64,000 nt of DNA from an uncultured Alphaproteobacteria bacterium (GTDB lineage Bacteria; Pseudomonadota; Alphaproteobacteria; CAAHEQ01; UBA3637): positions 1-64,000 of the forward strand of contig CAKPYQ010000001.1 of the NCBI GenBank assembly GCA_934203105.1, given 5' to 3'. Every line of letters starts with the position of its first letter. Within the stretch, counting starts at the first letter, position 1. Both the position numbers and the translations under genes were made by a program. Positions 36,545 through 45,314 of this stretch are shown piece by piece. Under the pieces are notes generated by a model that saw only the letters and a program-made list of their open reading frames with translations, did no database searches and was not told the origin of the DNA.

Positions 36545-37138
36545 TTATTTTTTCACTTCCACAACGGGTGCGTATTCGAAATTCAAAAATCCCAACGCCG
36601 TTAATGAATAAGCAAAGTTTTGCGTGATATTCACATAGTTATGGAAAATTTGAAAATCGCTGTGTTTATCCACGCCGCGCAATTCCAATTCGTGATTCAT
36701 TGACTTTGTCAACCACATTTCCGCGTGCGCTTTAGCGATATCGTCGTCAATATATGTATCGAAATATTCGACGTATTCAGCCGCCCAACCGCCAAGGAAT
36801 TTTCCGGATTTATCTTTCCCCCATACAACACCGATACCGGTTGCGATGGCTTTGTGGTCTTCGATACGAGCGCCATTACCGGCCATAATTACTTCCAATA
36901 CAGCACCATGCTTAAAGTCTTTTTCAACTTGTTCTACCGGTACGATATTGCCAAACAATTCCGGTGGCAAAACCGATGTATAGGGAATAACGTTAAAGTC
37001 TTGAATCTTTGCTTGTTGCAAAGCCGAATCATAGCAAAACGTTTCAAACGGTTGCGGTGGAATGCCGTCATCGGCTTGTCCGACGCCGCCTGTGTGAAAA
37101 GCCAAAGTTGGATATCTGGTTCCTAATTGAGTTGTCAT
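36545..37138 (-). CDS. aaxB: Pyruvoyl-dependent arginine decarboxylase (AaxB-like)
   Basis: The 197-residue protein follows the pyruvoyl-dependent arginine decarboxylase family: [16 protein letters not shown] near the start, [12 protein letters not shown] with the self-cleavage pair Thr54-Ser55, [17 protein letters not shown] and a later [10 protein letters not shown] stretch. The length and cleavage position match chlamydial AaxB (about 195 residues). Cleavage turns the Ser into the pyruvoyl cofactor. The enzyme makes agmatine and CO2 from arginine, consuming a proton. An AAGGAG box precedes the ATG, and an upstream inverted repeat may regulate it. Confidence 0.92.
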   Translation of the reverse strand: MTTQLGTRYPTLAFHTGGVGQADDGIPPQPFETFCYDSALQQAKIQDFNVIPYTSVLPPELFGNIVPVEQVEKDFKHGAVLEVIMAGNGARIEDHKAIATGIGVVWGKDKSGKFLGGWAAEYVEYFDTYIDDDIAKAHAEMWLTKSMNHELELRGVDKHSDFQIFHNYVNITQNFAYSLTALGFLNFEYAPVVEVKK

Positions 37139-37166
37139 TTTTGTCTCCTTACATTAAATTAAAATC

Positions 37167-37219
37167 GTTGCACTGTTGCAACCATTGAAAGACTTAGTAA
37201 TCCCCCAAAAGTTTGTCAA
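37167..37219 (-). promoter_or_regulatory. Promoter and candidate operator of aaxB
   Basis: On the minus strand TTGACA (37214-37219) and TAAGTC (37191-37196) are 17 bp apart. Just past the expected start of transcription is a perfect dyad GTTGCA-N4-TGCAAC (37167-37182), suitable for a dimeric repressor. Confidence 0.55.
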
Positions 37220-37306
37220 TTCGCCGGCATACTGCCTTATGATAGATTTTAGGTCAGGTTGAAATTACCGCCTCTTTTATCAATATATCTGGCGGAGGTA
37301 ACACCT

Positions 37307-37681
37307 ATGAAACAAAGCATTTTTTTGATTTTAATTGTTTTTGCATTGGCGGGCTGTCAAGCAAAAGTTTCCAATTATGAACGTTTTTTAAATTCGTGGC
37401 TGGGTAAATCAGAGGCGGATTTAGTTGCTACTTGGGGAGCGCCTGTCAATATGCAAACGATCGCCCCTAATCGGCAGATATTCACCTATATTCAAGAAAA
37501 ACAAATTACAGTTCCGGCCGGCCAACCCGACGAACAAATTTTGGGACAAAACAGCCTGTACAATCAAAACAACGATATGTTAGGTTCGGTTTATGATTAT
37601 TACTGTCAAACGACATTTACGACGCAAGACGATATCATTGTTGATTATGCTTGGTCCGGTGATGCGTGCCTGATGCAATAA
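37307..37681 (+). CDS. Small lipoprotein
   Basis: The 124-residue product has a lipoprotein signal with lipobox LAGC (Cys17). The mature part begins with a NYERFLNSWLGKSEADLVATWG segment (given here as the pattern SWxGKSExDLVxxWG), seen in small alphaproteobacterial lipoproteins of unknown role, followed by beta-rich sequence with two cysteines near the end. The ATG at 37307 has a GGCGGAGGT box, much better than the in-frame TTG/ATG alternatives upstream. It is convergent with the YbhN-like gene (adjacent stops). Confidence 0.8.
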   Translation: MKQSIFLILIVFALAGCQAKVSNYERFLNSWLGKSEADLVATWGAPVNMQTIAPNRQIFTYIQEKQITVPAGQPDEQILGQNSLYNQNNDMLGSVYDYYCQTTFTTQDDIIVDYAWSGDACLMQ

Positions 37682-38638
37682 TTATTTTTGCTTTTGATAT
37701 TTACCGCGACGCAAAAGCCCATAAATCCAATCGGACAACAAAAACAAACAACTGATCGCAAGCGGTAGAAAATAATACAAAACCCGAAAGCTGATCAATA
37801 CGGCAAGCAAAGGCAATTTTTCGGCGGGGGTGTGTTGAAACAGGTATAAAAAGCCGGCCTCAAACACGCCCAACCCGCCGGGGACTTGCGTTGAAATCCC
37901 AATCATTTGCGCTAATAGGAAAATAACGGCTACATGAATATACGGCGCATCCAAATGCGCACAAAACAATGTATAAAACACCAAAGACGCCGAAAAAATA
38001 TCAACGCCGCCCACAATCATTTGCTTTAATGTTAAGCTCAATGTCGGCGCCGTAATTTCAATATTCCCCCATTTAAATCGACGTTTCGGGCACACGACAA
38101 ACAAAACGTACGCAAGCAAAGCCAAAGAAACAAAGATTGCACCGGCGTCCAGCCAAAATTGATAGGCCGCTAAATGCCCCAAATGCATAAAGTGAGACAA
38201 AATCAAACAAATATCCAAAACGATCCCCATCCCCATCAAAAATGTCAGGCTTTCAAAGGCGATCATTTTCAAAACTTGAAACTCAGTTAATCCGGCTTTG
38301 GAATAGAAGAAATATCGCACAGAGCCGCCGGCCATATAAGCGTGACCTGTTGTATTCGTTACTGAAAAGCCTACAAACGCCGTTTTTAAAACCAATTGTT
38401 TTTTCAAATGCGCGCCGATATAACGCAAAGCCAAAAAATCATACCCTGACAAAGCCACATAATCGCACGCGATAAAAAGCAATGTTAAACCCAAAATCCA
38501 CAAAGGCAATTCGGTGACTTTATCGACGATTTGATCAAATCCCAAAGTGTGGATTTCTCGGTATACCAGCCATAAGGCAAGTCCGAAAAAAAACACGCCC
38601 ATAAACTCAATACCGATTTTTAATATCTTCTTCAACAT
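37682..38638 (-). CDS. Lysylphosphatidylglycerol synthase TM region/YbhN-like membrane protein
   Basis: The 318-residue polytopic protein has about eight membrane segments and the family signatures GHAYMAGGSVRYFFY and IGISTQVPGGLGVFEAGFLYL. These belong to the LPG_synthase_TM (AglD/YbhN/MprF N-terminal) family, whose members flip or handle lipid-linked substrates. The synthase domain of MprF is absent. The precise substrate is unknown. Confidence 0.85.
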   Translation of the reverse strand: MLKKILKIGIEFMGVFFFGLALWLVYREIHTLGFDQIVDKVTELPLWILGLTLLFIACDYVALSGYDFLALRYIGAHLKKQLVLKTAFVGFSVTNTTGHAYMAGGSVRYFFYSKAGLTEFQVLKMIAFESLTFLMGMGIVLDICLILSHFMHLGHLAAYQFWLDAGAIFVSLALLAYVLFVVCPKRRFKWGNIEITAPTLSLTLKQMIVGGVDIFSASLVFYTLFCAHLDAPYIHVAVIFLLAQMIGISTQVPGGLGVFEAGFLYLFQHTPAEKLPLLAVLISFRVLYYFLPLAISCLFLLSDWIYGLLRRGKYQKQK

Positions 38639-38732
38639 AACTTAATAAATGGCGCAAATGACAAAAAAAACAATTGATTTATAGCCGAAAAAAGAGTAAA
38701 ACATATTTACTTATGTAAAAGGATATAACAAA

Positions 38733-39134
38733 ATGAAACATATTTTATTTGCGCTTTCAATCTGTCTGGTTTTATCCGGTTGTACGTCCGTCACCGAAAC
38801 AATAACAGCCACCGACAAAACGAATGATGTCAACTTACAAACGGCGATAATCCGTAAAGATTATAAACCGATGGGACGTGTTCATGCAGAATATTCCAGA
38901 ACGTGTTTTTTCTTAAACCTGTTTTGCACAGCACCCTATTATCCCCACAACGATTTAATTGCCCAGGCCGAAAAGTTGGGTGCAAATGAAGTAATAAATA
39001 CAGTATTAGACATATCTCAAACGCCGGCGATTTGGTCTGTTTTCTTTTCTCATACAACGGTTAAAGCCAATGGATTGGCGATATTATTAACGCCCGAAGA
39101 TTTAACCCGATTAAAAACAATCAATAAAAAATAG
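38733..39134 (+). CDS. Small lipoprotein
   Basis: The 133-residue product has a lipoprotein signal with lipobox LSGC (Cys17). The mature domain includes a central pair of cysteines (SRTCFFLNLFCTAP) and an AQAEKLGANEVINTVLD segment, the type of small alpha/beta fold seen in lipoproteins that handle heavy metals or act in envelope stress, but I cannot name the family. A TAAAAGGA box precedes the ATG, and it is a single-gene unit closed by a terminator. Confidence 0.7.
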   Translation: MKHILFALSICLVLSGCTSVTETITATDKTNDVNLQTAIIRKDYKPMGRVHAEYSRTCFFLNLFCTAPYYPHNDLIAQAEKLGANEVINTVLDISQTPAIWSVFFSHTTVKANGLAILLTPEDLTRLKTINKK

Positions 39135-39136
39135 AT

Positions 39137-39169
39137 AAAAAAAGCGCCCCGATAAAAGGACGCTTTTTG
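39137..39169 (+). terminator. Terminator
   Basis: AAAAAGCG and CGCTTTTT flank a CC/GG stem with one mismatch; it lies directly after the lipoprotein stop. Confidence 0.75.
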
Positions 39170-39190
39170 TTTTTTAAAGGATCAAAGCTT

Positions 39191-39460
39191 TTAGTCTTCT
39201 TCGTCCAAACGTTTATTGATTTTTGCGATTTTCTTTTCGCAACCATCGGCCAATTCGTCTTGTCCGTTTTTATCCGCCCAAGCTTTTAATTCCTTTAAAA
39301 CCGCCACTTTTTGCGTATCCAAACTGCGCAACATATCTTTGACGTTTTCCGGTAATTTGCTCCATACGGGGTGGATTAAATGATGCAAATGAACTTTGCC
39401 ATCGGCCATACAGCCGCAATCTTTTTCGGTTGTGCAACCGCAGTTTTCTTTATTTTCCAT
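39191..39460 (-). CDS. Small protein with CGC-type metal site
   Basis: This 89-residue soluble protein is of unrecognised family. Two CGC triplets (NCGCTTEKDCGC, residues 7-17) and histidines soon after (HLHHLIH, 24-30) suggest a metal-binding head. The remainder is a charged helical region with a KLPENVKDMLRSLD segment and an acidic end. AGGAGG precedes the ATG at an 8-base distance. Confidence 0.65.
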   Translation of the reverse strand: MENKENCGCTTEKDCGCMADGKVHLHHLIHPVWSKLPENVKDMLRSLDTQKVAVLKELKAWADKNGQDELADGCEKKIAKINKRLDEED

Positions 39461-39557
39461 CTGAATACCTCCTTTTTTTCATATCAAGATGACACAAAAA
39501 TATTTAAGGCGTTATTCAAATAACGTCAATCGCACTTTGGTCTATAAGACTTTTGAT

Positions 39558-39872
39558 TTAAGCGTCCAACGCCGGCAAGCGTTCGACTTTTTTCAACGGA
39601 ACCATATATTCACGAACAATCGATTCATCGTGTACTTCGATCATCAGCAACTTTGACACTTTTTGCAAAGCCTCGCGCACTACTTCCGGAACGTCCGCCA
39701 GATAAATCGTTTGATCTTGGTTGCGGTAAAGCAAAATCTTATCCGCACCATCATATAAAATTTGCGGTCTGTTGACACCACCCAAGCGCGCACGAATCGC
39801 AATCAAGACTTCGTCGTCTTCATTCAACAGAATGTCATATTCATCTACCGGTTCAATAATTACTTCTGACAT
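39558..39872 (-). CDS. Unknown 104-residue protein
   Basis: The family is not recognised. The protein is acidic at the start (EVIIEPVDEYDILLNEDDE), then has alternating hydrophobic beta-type strands and a final helix. There is no signal or membrane segment. The start is the ATG at 39872 with AAAGGA 8 bases upstream; the longer in-frame extension to 39932 runs through a likely promoter region. Confidence 0.6.
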   Translation of the reverse strand: MSEVIIEPVDEYDILLNEDDEVLIAIRARLGGVNRPQILYDGADKILLYRNQDQTIYLADVPEVVREALQKVSKLLMIEVHDESIVREYMVPLKKVERLPALDA

Positions 39873-39987
39873 ATATCGTCCTTTTTTATAAAATAAGACT
39901 GCTCCTTTTTCTATAATACTTGATTTTAGCAATAATTGAAAGAAAAAATTTATTTTTTTTATGACAAAAAGCTTGGCAAATAGCGCA

Positions 39988-40773
39988 TTAGCCTAAAATC
40001 AAAAAGCTAAGCAAGATCGCACCCAACAAAACACGATAAATCATAAAGGCAAAAAATGAATGTTTCTTAACAAAGCCCATTAAAAACCATATAACGATCA
40101 AGCCGCCCGCAAAAGAAAACAGCACGCCTTGCAAAAACACTTCGTTCAACACCCGCATTTGATGATTAAGCACCAATTTTAACAACAGCCAACCGCCGGC
40201 CGCACCAATCGCCGGAATAGAAAGCAACATTGAAAACTTGGCCGCGTCCGAACGATTAAGCCGGCAACAGCGCGCGCTGGTCATCGTAATGCCGGATCGG
40301 CTGGTCCCCGGAATCAGCGCCAAACATTGGGCTATACCAATCAACAAAGCGTCTTTATATGTCATTTGAGAGATATTTTTATCTGCTTTATTGTATCGAT
40401 CTGCCAACCACAGAATAACGCCAAAAACAATCAACATAACGGCAACGATATAGGGGCTGCGAAAAACTTGTTCGATACAATTTCCCGCAAACAATCCCAA
40501 AACCAAAATCGGCAACGTTGCCACAATCAACAACAACGCCGTTTTACGGGAATTTCCGCCCGTAAAAAGCCCGATAAACATCGTCCATAAATCACGAGCA
40601 AAATAAACACAAACCGCCAACAATGTGCCAATGTGCAAGGCGATATCCAATGCAACGCCTTGATCCTGCCAGCCCAAAATAAAGGGGAGTAAAATTAAAT
40701 GACCGGAAGAGCTGACCGGCAAAAATTCGGTTATACTTTGCAACACGGATAAAACAAGCGTATGAATAAACAT
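39988..40773 (-). CDS. uppP: Undecaprenyl-diphosphatase
   Basis: UppP (BacA) dephosphorylates undecaprenyl pyrophosphate, recycling the lipid carrier for peptidoglycan. The 261-residue membrane protein has both signature motifs: SITEFLPVSSSGHLIL (13-28) with the catalytic Glu, and the second ALIPGTSRSGITMTSA (about 151-166) with the catalytic Arg. It is divergent from comEC with overlapping 5' regions. Confidence 0.96.
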   Translation of the reverse strand: MFIHTLVLSVLQSITEFLPVSSSGHLILLPFILGWQDQGVALDIALHIGTLLAVCVYFARDLWTMFIGLFTGGNSRKTALLLIVATLPILVLGLFAGNCIEQVFRSPYIVAVMLIVFGVILWLADRYNKADKNISQMTYKDALLIGIAQCLALIPGTSRSGITMTSARCCRLNRSDAAKFSMLLSIPAIGAAGGWLLLKLVLNHQMRVLNEVFLQGVLFSFAGGLIVIWFLMGFVKKHSFFAFMIYRVLLGAILLSFLILG

Positions 40774-40830
40774 TTTTTCCTTTTATTTTTTACTGGCTAT
40801 TTAATGCGAAAAAGGATATCATCTTTTCAT

Positions 40831-42849
40831 ATGTTTGAAAAGAAAATAATGAAGAATTTAACAAATTTTACACAAACCTTATTTGAATGCGAAAGCCAAA
40901 GACTGAACTTATGGCTGCCGGTGGCATTTGCTTTGGGAATCATTTGCTATTTTTCATTACCCTTTGAGCCAACACTTTTTATCCCCATCCTCGCTTTTAT
41001 TTTATCCTTGACGGGATACATGGTTTTGCGCTTAAAAAGCAATGCCGCACTTTTGCTTTTGTTTATCGCATTTTTCTTGGGCGGTTTTATACGCATTTTA
41101 ATCCAAACGGATATAGCGGCCGCGCCCTTTATTCATAAAAGCTATTCTTTCGTATCCGTTGTCGGACGCGTCGAAAAAGTCGAATGGCGACAAGCCGGCA
41201 TTCGGTTGACTTTATCCGAACTTACAATCAACAAAATCCCCGAAAAAGAAAAGCCCGTTCGGATTCGCGTCTCCGCAAATGGCCATAAAATCATACCAAA
41301 AGTCGGTGATTTTGTCGCATTAAAAGCCAAACTATCGCCGCCATCGCTTGCGTGGTACCCGAACGGATATAATTTTGCAAGATTGGCTTTTTATCAACAA
41401 ATCGGCGCAACCGGTTTTGCAACCAGTCGTTTAAAAGTCATTTCAACCAACAATAAAACCAGCCGTCTGGAAAATATCAGAATGGCCATCTTAAAACGCA
41501 TTTTAAGCATTTTGCCCAAAGACACGGGAAACATAGCCGTTGCTTTGGTAACCGGAGAACAAGGCGGTGTTTCACCCGCCATTCGCGACAATTACACCGG
41601 CGCCGGCATTGTTCACGTTTTGTCCGTATCCGGATTTCATATGAGCTTAATTGCCGGATTTATCTTTGCCCTGCTCCGGTTTATATTCAGCCTTATTCCC
41701 ACGATATCTTTACGCTATAACACCAAAAAGATTTGCGCTTTGTTGGCATTGATTTTAACATTCGGCTATTTACTGATTTCCGGAATGGCCATACCGGCCG
41801 TCCGATCCTATTTAATGATTGCTTTCGTCTTAATTGCGGTCATATTGGACAGACAAGCATTATCAATGCGTTCGGTTATGTGGGCCGGATTTTTAATTTT
41901 ACTGATCAGCCCGCAAGTCTTACTAACCGCCAGTTTTGCATTATCTTTCGGCGCAGTGATTGCTTTGATTGCCGGCTATGAAAGCTTGGGCCAACAGTTC
42001 AAACACTTCTTTGCGGCAAAGCCCGCATGGGTTAAATGGACGTTGGGTGCTTTTTGTGTTTTCATCATTATGAACTTAATCGCCCATTTTGCAACCGCAC
42101 CGATTGCCGCTTACCATTTTCACCGATATAATAATTACGGCGTACTGGGCAACTTTTTAACCAGCACGACATTCAGCTTTTTAATTATGCCACTGCTGTT
42201 TATCGCTACTATTTTAATGCCGATCGGATTGGATCGCCCGTTTATTTTCATCGTCGGATTTTTATTGGAGAAAATCAATTCAGTGACTGCGTGGATTAAC
42301 TCGTTGCCTTATGCTACGATTTTTATTCCGTCCTTTCCCGATTGGGGATACGGGCTGATTTTATTCGGCGGATTATGGATTTGCATTTGGCAAAGCAAAA
42401 TCCGTTATTTAGGCTTTGCGATTTTAATGATCGGAACGCTTTCGCTTTTCTGTCATCAAACGCCGGACTTGATTATCGGGCAAGGCGGCAAGTTAATCGC
42501 TGTGCGCCAAGACGACTCTTTTGCCTTTACGGATTTGCGCAAACAAAAAGCTTTTCGCAAAGCGTGGTTGGAAGCCAACGGCATAGATCCGACCGAACAC
42601 CAATATAAAATAAACAACACCGACAACTTCACCGTCAAAGGATTAAAAATCAACCCGACCGGCAAAGGATCGGGCGACATCATCATTAACACAAGCGGTA
42701 AAGCTTGCTTTGCCCGAAAGCTGTGTATCCCGCGCGGCAAATTATGGAAAGAAGGAACGCATACGTTATTTATCAAGAACGGGGACATTAAAATTGAAAC
42801 TTCGGCCGACGGCACTTTTAACCGCCCGTGGGGACAAGGAAAGTTTTAA
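40831..42849 (+). CDS. comEC: ComEC/Rec2-family DNA uptake channel protein
   Basis: The 672-residue protein has the ComEC order: two N-terminal membrane segments, a DUF4131/OB-like periplasmic domain (about 90-190), and the polytopic Competence domain with VSGFHMSLIAGF. In complete ComEC proteins a C-terminal metallo-beta-lactamase domain follows; here the end (about 555-672) is short, with none of its HxHxDH motif. The protein forms the inner membrane channel for single-stranded DNA in transformation. The start is uncertain: ATGs at 40831 and 40849 are both plausible and neither has a strong box. Confidence 0.9.
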   Translation: MFEKKIMKNLTNFTQTLFECESQRLNLWLPVAFALGIICYFSLPFEPTLFIPILAFILSLTGYMVLRLKSNAALLLLFIAFFLGGFIRILIQTDIAAAPFIHKSYSFVSVVGRVEKVEWRQAGIRLTLSELTINKIPEKEKPVRIRVSANGHKIIPKVGDFVALKAKLSPPSLAWYPNGYNFARLAFYQQIGATGFATSRLKVISTNNKTSRLENIRMAILKRILSILPKDTGNIAVALVTGEQGGVSPAIRDNYTGAGIVHVLSVSGFHMSLIAGFIFALLRFIFSLIPTISLRYNTKKICALLALILTFGYLLISGMAIPAVRSYLMIAFVLIAVILDRQALSMRSVMWAGFLILLISPQVLLTASFALSFGAVIALIAGYESLGQQFKHFFAAKPAWVKWTLGAFCVFIIMNLIAHFATAPIAAYHFHRYNNYGVLGNFLTSTTFSFLIMPLLFIATILMPIGLDRPFIFIVGFLLEKINSVTAWINSLPYATIFIPSFPDWGYGLILFGGLWICIWQSKIRYLGFAILMIGTLSLFCHQTPDLIIGQGGKLIAVRQDDSFAFTDLRKQKAFRKAWLEANGIDPTEHQYKINNTDNFTVKGLKINPTGKGSGDIIINTSGKACFARKLCIPRGKLWKEGTHTLFIKNGDIKIETSADGTFNRPWGQGKF

Positions 42850-42852
42850 GCT

Positions 42853-44559
42853 TTATTCGGCGTTATCTTGTGTCACATACAAAGGCCAACGCCCTTCGAT
42901 CAAGTTATCCAAAGAATCGACATTTTGGTTCATCAAAGTTTGATAGATCCAATAATTTGCCATAATTCGTTCGACAAAACCCCGCGTTTCACGGAAAGGA
43001 ATGCTTTCGATAAACAACAAAGGATCGTCATTATACTTCATTCTGGTTTTCAACTTGTACAAATTACCGGGGCCGGAGTTATAAGCTACCGCCGTAAAAA
43101 GCAAATTGTTTTGAATTTGTCGATCCTTCATCAACCACAGCAAATAATTTTGCCCCAAAGCCAAATTGTATTCGGGCTCGGTCAACTTTTTTTGATCCCA
43201 TTCCAATTTTAAACGCCGCGCAATTTGGCGCGCATTTGATGGCATTAACTGCATCAACCCCAGCGCACCGACCGAACTTTTAGCCTTTTCATTAAAACAC
43301 GATTCTTGTTTAACAAAAGCAAATACCAACGCTTTATCAACCGTCCAACCGTTTTGCGGTTCCCAATCAGGAGCCGGATAGCGTGGCGCTTTTTCATCAT
43401 TATCCAAGTTGCCGGCAATACGCGTTAAATCCGCGGCTATGCCATTTTTTTCGGCCACCGCCACCAATAAAGAACGCGTATCCGAATCGGCCTTTAAGAA
43501 CAAGGCGGCCAATTCTTCGCGTGCCATTTTTTCTTGCCCTATTTGCTTTAAAGCCAAAACACGGCGGAAAGTCGGGTGCGAAAATGTTTCGGTCACATCA
43601 TCTTCCGGTAACACAGGCTTTGCCCAAGTATGGTTTAAATCTTGCCCCAGCGCACGCGTTGCCATAATACCATAGAATGTACGCGACGATTCGGCTGCCT
43701 TTTCCAAATATGAATTCACCACAGCAAAATTGCCCATTTTTAAATTAGCACGACTGGCCCAAAAAGCCGCTGCGGATTTTAACAAAGGATACGCTTTAGG
43801 GCTGTTGACAATCTTATCAAAATGAAAGGCAGCCTGTTCAATTTTGCCCATACGCCAAGCGGACAGCCCAAGCGTCCAATGCCCCAATGGCAACTTGTCA
43901 CCGGATCTGGCCACCGCTTTTTGCCCCATTTCAAAAACTTTATCGTCCATACCGTCCAAAAAGTACGAAAAAGCCAACGCTATCCGCGCCGCATCATGAT
44001 CCCGAACATTAAATAATTGTTTGGCGTCACTGCCTTCAATTAACTGTTTAGCATTCAACGTACGGCCGGCTTTAATATAGCGCACAATTTGTTTCATTGT
44101 CTTTTGTGCTTTTTTGCGCTTGTCCCCCGAAAGATATGAAAATGACAAGTTTTCAATGCTGTTAATCGGCTCTGCCCGATACACAAAAGAGCATGTTCCG
44201 GCACGCCCGCCATATAAAGGCGTCGGTTGTTTTTTGGGCAATTTAGCTTTCTTTTTAACGCCCAAAGAATACATGCGGGACGCTTCGGGGTGATCCGAAT
44301 ATTTTTTCATCCACGCTTCGATTTCCTTTGCTTTTGTGCGCCACGTTTTGGAAAAATATCGCCCCGCCAACACATGCCCCATTAACAAAGGGTCCGATAA
44401 TTTTGCAATTTTTTTATCCGCCGTCGTCCAATCTTCTTTTTTTTGCAACGCAAAGATTTTTTCATACAGTTCAGCGTCCGAAGATGATAAAACACCTTCG
44501 CCATACGCCGGACAAACAAGCACGGACAAAAATAAAATAAACGCAAAAATTCGTTTCAT
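42853..44559 (-). CDS. slt: Soluble lytic murein transglycosylase
   Basis: The 568-residue protein has a signal peptide (about 1-20), a superhelical all-alpha domain and a C-terminal SLT catalytic domain: FVKQESCFNEKAKSSVGALGLMQLMP with the catalytic Glu, then VAYNSGPGN. Slt enzymes cleave glycan strands to 1,6-anhydroMurNAc products, feeding the recycling enzymes Mpl and LdcA encoded 2 kb further. It begins five bases after the secreted protein gene at 44565, so the two are probably co-transcribed. Confidence 0.94.
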   Translation of the reverse strand: MKRIFAFILFLSVLVCPAYGEGVLSSSDAELYEKIFALQKKEDWTTADKKIAKLSDPLLMGHVLAGRYFSKTWRTKAKEIEAWMKKYSDHPEASRMYSLGVKKKAKLPKKQPTPLYGGRAGTCSFVYRAEPINSIENLSFSYLSGDKRKKAQKTMKQIVRYIKAGRTLNAKQLIEGSDAKQLFNVRDHDAARIALAFSYFLDGMDDKVFEMGQKAVARSGDKLPLGHWTLGLSAWRMGKIEQAAFHFDKIVNSPKAYPLLKSAAAFWASRANLKMGNFAVVNSYLEKAAESSRTFYGIMATRALGQDLNHTWAKPVLPEDDVTETFSHPTFRRVLALKQIGQEKMAREELAALFLKADSDTRSLLVAVAEKNGIAADLTRIAGNLDNDEKAPRYPAPDWEPQNGWTVDKALVFAFVKQESCFNEKAKSSVGALGLMQLMPSNARQIARRLKLEWDQKKLTEPEYNLALGQNYLLWLMKDRQIQNNLLFTAVAYNSGPGNLYKLKTRMKYNDDPLLFIESIPFRETRGFVERIMANYWIYQTLMNQNVDSLDNLIEGRWPLYVTQDNAE

Positions 44560-44564
44560 CAGCC

Positions 44565-45233
44565 CTACATTTCAGCCAATCTTAAACGACATTGCTCGGC
44601 TGTCAAACCTTCCATAGAGCACGTTGTAACATTAAACTTTGCCCCCTTTGTCACGCGGTTGCATACATCGCCTGCCAAAGCGATGCCGACCGACGCATTG
44701 CCTCTGATGCCGACGTCGGTAAAGTCTGCAAAAGTTTTGGTGTCGCCCCAAGTATATTCAACATGTATTTGCTTTAACTGGCGCGGCGTGTAGTTAAAAA
44801 CATTTAAACGCATTTGACAATATTGCATACCGGTCGATGTCGTCGTAATACGAAAATCGGTTGTCGATAAAAAGATTCTGTCCTGCATCATATAATCGGC
44901 ATATTGTTGTTGTTGCTCAGGTGTCATTTTTTCCATCAAATCACCACGCAATCCGCGTCTGGTTGCTTCAATTTCTTCGTCTGATTTGGCAACCGGAACG
45001 GGCGCTTTGCTACCGTCGTCCATATCCATCATTTCCGGATTCGAGTTTTGCGGAATAACCAATTCGCCCGTTTTTTTATCAAAATAAACTGGTTCGTTTT
45101 CCTCCGACAATCCATCAGGCGCAATATCGCCCCTGCTTTTCAGCATTTCCAACTGCTGCGGGGTTTGAGCCAAAGCCGACATAGCGGTGAAAATCACTCC
45201 CAACCCAAGCGTTAAAACAAAAGAATGTTTCAT
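44565..45233 (-). CDS. Unknown secreted protein
   Basis: The 222-residue protein has a signal peptide (about 1-22, cleavage after ALA). The first half is acidic with Met/Gln-rich helical segments (EKMTPEQQQQYADYMMQ), and the second half is beta-rich with four cysteines (CQMRL, DVCNR, TTCSM, QCRLR). I do not recognise the family. Its position immediately upstream of slt suggests a role in the cell wall or its control. Confidence 0.7.
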   Translation of the reverse strand: MKHSFVLTLGLGVIFTAMSALAQTPQQLEMLKSRGDIAPDGLSEENEPVYFDKKTGELVIPQNSNPEMMDMDDGSKAPVPVAKSDEEIEATRRGLRGDLMEKMTPEQQQQYADYMMQDRIFLSTTDFRITTTSTGMQYCQMRLNVFNYTPRQLKQIHVEYTWGDTKTFADFTDVGIRGNASVGIALAGDVCNRVTKGAKFNVTTCSMEGLTAEQCRLRLAEM

Positions 45234-45251
45234 TTTTATCTCCTTTATTTC

Positions 45252-45280
45252 TTTACATAAGCGAATTTATTTTATAGTAT
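45252..45280 (+). promoter_or_regulatory. Promoter of mpl-ldcA-fabI
   Basis: TTTACA (45252-45257) and TAGTAT (45275-45280) with a 17-bp spacer, about 30 bases before the start codon. Confidence 0.5.
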
Positions 45281-45314
45281 ACAGTAATAAGTTCAATTCG
45301 TAAAGGAAGAAATG

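Noticed and set aside
40762..40830. Longer comEC start at 40762
   Set aside because: It would overlap the uppP start on the other strand and adds a Phe-rich leader not seen in the family; later ATGs fit the family N-terminus.
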